Origin: Milkweed yellows phytoplasma str. MW1
GTDB taxonomy: Bacteria; Bacillota_I; Bacilli_A; Acholeplasmatales; Acholeplasmataceae
Assembly (NCBI RefSeq): GCF_000309485.1
Contig: NZ_AKIL01000133.1
Location: 1-17,092 of the forward strand
DNA length: 17,092 nt
Reading direction: 5' to 3'
The translations under genes were made by a program, and so were the position numbers. Every line of letters starts with the position of its first letter. The stretch's first letter is position 1. This document shows, one piece after another, positions 15,290 through 17,092 of the stretch. The notes beneath the pieces were generated by a model. It made no database searches. It was not told the origin of the DNA and saw only the letters and a program-made list of their open reading frames with translations.

Positions 15290-15787
15290 TTATTCTTTTT
15301 TAGATAAAATATCTAATCCAACGGATAATTCTTTTAAAGGCATTAACATACCTGAAGCTAACATAGTTAACAATGCTTCTCTTGAAGGCAAAGTAGCTAA
15401 CTCATGCATCATTTCGACTGAATATATTTTATTTTCAACAAGTCCAGAAGAAATTTTAACAAATTTATTTGTTTTAGAAAAATCATATAAAACCTTTAAC
15501 GGTGAAATTAAGTCATCTTCGCTAAATAATAAAGCTTTTGAGTTTTTAAAATCAGTTAAATCTTGATGATCAACAGAAGTAAAAGTTCTTTTAATGATGT
15601 TATTAGAATATAATTTGATATTGCTTCCAAATTCTCTTAATTGTACTCTTAATTGAGTAAAATCACTCACTTTAAGACCTTTATATTCAAATAAAACCAC
15701 TAATTTAGATTTATTTATTTTTTCCGTTAAAGCGTTAACGTTTTCTATTTTATGTTCGATAACAGGTCTTAACATATCTTTTTTCAT
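15290..15787 (-). CDS. rplJ: 50S ribosomal protein L10
   Basis: L10 anchors L7/L12 dimers to 23S rRNA beside L11 and forms the base of the stalk. The protein is 165 aa (or 161), normal for L10. The block KSKLVVLFEYKGLKVSDFTQ (27-46) followed by LRVQLREFG is diagnostic, and the helical C-terminal tail that binds L7/L12 is present. The start is uncertain. The ATG at 15787 touches its SD (AGAAAGGG, spacing 0-1 nt), which is too close; the next Met, codon 5 at 15775, leaves 12-13 nt and gives MLRPVIEHKIENV, which aligns better with other L10 N-termini. I keep the longer form but think the shorter one more likely. It lies 58 nt after rplA. Confidence 0.96.
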   Translation of the reverse strand: MKKDMLRPVIEHKIENVNALTEKINKSKLVVLFEYKGLKVSDFTQLRVQLREFGSNIKLYSNNIIKRTFTSVDHQDLTDFKNSKALLFSEDDLISPLKVLYDFSKTNKFVKISSGLVENKIYSVEMMHELATLPSREALLTMLASGMLMPLKELSVGLDILSKKE

Positions 15788-15798
15788 CCCTTTCTATT

Positions 15799-15826
15799 TA
15801 TTTGTATATATCGTAGACTACAAATA
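15799..15826 (-). promoter_or_regulatory. Hairpin in the rplA-rplJ spacer, possible L10 leader element
   Basis: Perfect 8-bp arms (TATTTGTA / TACAAATA) enclose a 12-nt loop, just upstream of the rplJ SD. L10-L7/L12 complexes bind the rplJ leader and repress translation in other bacteria, so this could be a reduced version of that site. The usual kink-turn features were not recognised, so the role is speculative. Confidence 0.35.
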
Positions 15827-15845
15827 TTTTTTCAAAAAAGTTTTT

Positions 15846-16535
15846 TTAACTCATTAAAGTATGATCAACTCTAACACCAGGAGCCATCGTAGAAGAAAGA
15901 GTCATGGATTTGATAAAATTACCTTTTACTGTTTTAGGTCGCACAGAAGTTATATGTTCGTATAAAAACTGAGCGTTTTCCAATAATTGTTCTTTACTAA
16001 AAGAAGTTTTTCCTAAAATAGTGTGTAAATTACCATTTTTATCAACTCTATATTCTATTCTCCCTTTTTTAATATCTTTAATCAAAGGAGCTAAGTTGTC
16101 TGTAACTGTCCCTAATTTAGGGTTAGGCATTAAACCTTTAGGACCTAAAACACGTCCTAATTTGGACACACTTGGCATCATTTCAGGAGTAGCAATTAAA
16201 ACATCAAAATCTAACCAATTTTTAGCGATTTTATTCACTAATTCTTGGTCTCCTACTATATCAGCACCAGCTTCTTCAGCTTCTTTAACTTTCATCCCTT
16301 TAGCTAGAACAGCTACTTTTAGCTTTTTACCGCTACCATGAGGCAATACTAAAGCACCGCGCATATTTTGTTCTGCTTTTTTAGGGTCAAGGTTTAAAGA
16401 AAAAACACATTCAACAGTGGAATCAAATTTAACTAATTGAGTTTGTTGAACTAAATCAACTGCTTGCGAAACTGAATAAGATTTCTTAGAATCTATCATT
16501 TGACGCATGGCTAAATATTTCTTACTTCTTTTCAT
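15846..16535 (-). CDS. rplA: 50S ribosomal protein L1
   Basis: L1 forms the mobile stalk at the E site that helps release deacylated tRNA, and in many bacteria it represses its own operon by binding mRNA. The 229-aa length is normal. Family blocks include KFDSTVECVFSLNLDPKKAEQ (36-56, read with a one-residue margin), the RGALVLPHGSGK loop, and the signature LGRVLGPKGLMPNPKLGTVT in domain II, followed by IEYRVDKNGNLH. The ATG is preceded by only a weak SD (ACAGGT, about 10 nt upstream). It lies 96 nt after rplK, behind a long inverted repeat and a possible promoter. Confidence 0.98.
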   Translation of the reverse strand: MKRSKKYLAMRQMIDSKKSYSVSQAVDLVQQTQLVKFDSTVECVFSLNLDPKKAEQNMRGALVLPHGSGKKLKVAVLAKGMKVKEAEEAGADIVGDQELVNKIAKNWLDFDVLIATPEMMPSVSKLGRVLGPKGLMPNPKLGTVTDNLAPLIKDIKKGRIEYRVDKNGNLHTILGKTSFSKEQLLENAQFLYEHITSVRPKTVKGNFIKSMTLSSTMAPGVRVDHTLMS

Positions 16536-16555
16536 ATTTAAAAAACCTGTGTAAA

Positions 16556-16584
16556 ATTTAAAACCTTTCTAGGACGTTATTCAA
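16556..16584 (-). promoter_or_regulatory. Possible promoter upstream of rplA
   Basis: On the - strand, TTGAAT (16579-16584), 17 nt, and TTAAAT (16556-16561) form a plausible promoter after the inverted repeat at the rplK end. The start site would lie only about 14 nt before the rplA ATG, leaving a short leader that would hold at most part of the weak SD. The evidence is modest. Confidence 0.3.
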
Positions 16585-16596
16585 AATAAAATCATT

Positions 16597-16639
16597 AAAA
16601 ATAATTTGTTTTCACTAATAGGGGAAACAAATTATTTTT
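16597..16639 (-). terminator. 15-bp perfect inverted repeat across the rplK stop codon
   Basis: The arms 16597-16611 and 16625-16639 are perfectly complementary over 15 bp, with a 13-nt loop containing CCCC. The upstream arm includes the last codons and TAA of rplK. On the - strand the second arm ends in TTTTT and is followed by a broken T-rich stretch. It may be an attenuator between rplK and rplA, an mRNA 3'-end stabiliser, or a site for L1 autoregulation. The stem has only two G-C pairs, so termination strength is uncertain. Confidence 0.5.
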
Positions 16640-17057
16640 CAACTACAATACCCATATTAAGCGCAGTACCTTCTATTATTTTACAAGCACTGTCAACTGT
16701 ATAAGCATTTAAATCAGACATTTTTAATTTAGCGATTTCTTCTATTTGTTGGTATTTAATGGTTGCTACTTTACTTTTGCTAGCATTAGCAGAGCCTTTT
16801 TGGATATTAGCAGCTTTTTTTAAAAGATCACTAGCTGGCGGAGTTTTAGTAACAAAAGTGAAACTTCTATCATCGTAAACAGAAATAATCACTGGAATAA
16901 CAAAACCCATTTGATCTTTAGTTGCTTCGTTAAACTTGGAACAAAAAGACGGAATATTTACTTGAGCCTGACCTAAAGCTGGACCTACTGGCGGAGCTGG
17001 ATTCGCTTTCCCTGCAGGAATTTGAAGTTTTACAGTTTTTACAACTTTTTTAGCCAT
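16632..17057 (-). CDS. rplK: 50S ribosomal protein L11
   Basis: L11 binds the GTPase-associated region of 23S rRNA together with L10 and the stalk and contacts EF-G. The 141-aa length is complete. The N-terminal domain has the proline-rich [16 protein letters not shown] stretch (about 20-35), which keeps the prolines tied to thiostrepton sensitivity. The C-terminal RNA-binding domain shows [11 protein letters not shown] and [22 protein letters not shown]. The ATG is at 17057 and only about 10 genuine bases remain upstream before adapter sequence begins, so the SD and promoter cannot be seen. Genes usually found upstream (secE, nusG) would lie off the contig. Confidence 0.98.
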   Translation of the reverse strand: MAKKVVKTVKLQIPAGKANPAPPVGPALGQAQVNIPSFCSKFNEATKDQMGFVIPVIISVYDDRSFTFVTKTPPASDLLKKAANIQKGSANASKSKVATIKYQQIEEIAKLKMSDLNAYTVDSACKIIEGTALNMGIVVEK

Positions 17058-17067
17058 TTTATATGTA

Positions 17068-17092
17068 AGATCGGAAGAGCGTCGTGTAGGGA
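17068..17092. other. Illumina TruSeq adapter sequence at the contig end (artefact)
   Basis: The last 25 bases begin AGATCGGAAGAGC and continue GTCGTGTAGGGA, an exact match, as I remember it, to the reverse complement of the Illumina TruSeq universal (read 1) adapter. Its base composition is clearly richer in G than the surrounding DNA. It is untrimmed adapter read-through and not part of the genome. The true contig end is at or just before 17067. Confidence 0.95.

Noticed and set aside
14929..15303. 124-aa open frame on the + strand opposite rplL
   Set aside because: It is an antisense shadow of rplL; no SD, no family resemblance, and its sequence is explained by the codon bias of the real gene.
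1..17092. CRISPR arrays, tRNA or rRNA genes, prophage or defence islands
   Set aside because: No regularly spaced repeats, no tRNA cloverleaf or rRNA blocks were recognised; the only defence-related trace is the broken hsdM.

Overview
The window looks like a piece of a 'Candidatus Phytoplasma' chromosome. It is very AT-rich, carries a phytoplasma-type IS3-family transposase (tra5 type), and holds the Firmicutes/Mollicutes order rplK-rplA-rplJ-rplL-rpoB-rpoC-rpsL-rpsG-fusA-tuf. Trp is read from TGG and UGA is not used as Trp, which fits phytoplasmas and acholeplasmas rather than mycoplasmas or spiroplasmas. Species or 16Sr group cannot be assigned from this sequence alone.

Layout. Positions 1-1210 are an IS3-family element with an intact 320-aa transposase on the + strand; its ends are not resolved. 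Positions 1163-2255 are a degraded zone. It holds an 87-nt imperfect inverted repeat, a broken remnant of a type I restriction methyltransferase (hsdM, + strand), and a decayed small membrane-protein gene on the - strand that still has a promoter, a Shine-Dalgarno (SD) sequence and an ATG but carries two early stop codons. From 2256 to the right end every gene is on the - strand: tuf, fusA, rpsG, rpsL, rpoC, rpoB, rplL, rplJ, rplA, rplK (listed left to right, so transcribed in reverse order). The last 25 bases (17068-17092) match the Illumina TruSeq adapter and are not biological; the contig ends there, just upstream of rplK.

How the genes work together. The - strand genes make the ribosomal stalk and L1 stalk (L11, L1, L10, L7/L12), the two large RNA polymerase subunits, the decoding-site proteins S12 and S7, and the GTPases EF-G and EF-Tu. 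Visible signals suggest at least three transcription units. rplKAJL ends in a hairpin terminator after rplL. rpoBC starts from its own promoter just after that terminator. rpsL-rpsG-fusA-tuf starts from a near-consensus promoter (TTGACT-17-TAAAAT) and ends in a strong 11-bp terminator after tuf.

Most unusual content. RpoC has an extra N-terminal region of about 200 residues that reads as two tandem alpha-CTD-like domains, then a very acidic linker, then the normal beta-prime start. Several normally conserved RNA polymerase core positions also differ: His to Tyr just after the catalytic NADFDGD loop, Gly-Leu-Ala to Val-Ser-Thr at the bridge-helix hinge, and changes in the rifampicin pocket and fork loop 2 of RpoB. 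These deserve comparison across phytoplasmas.
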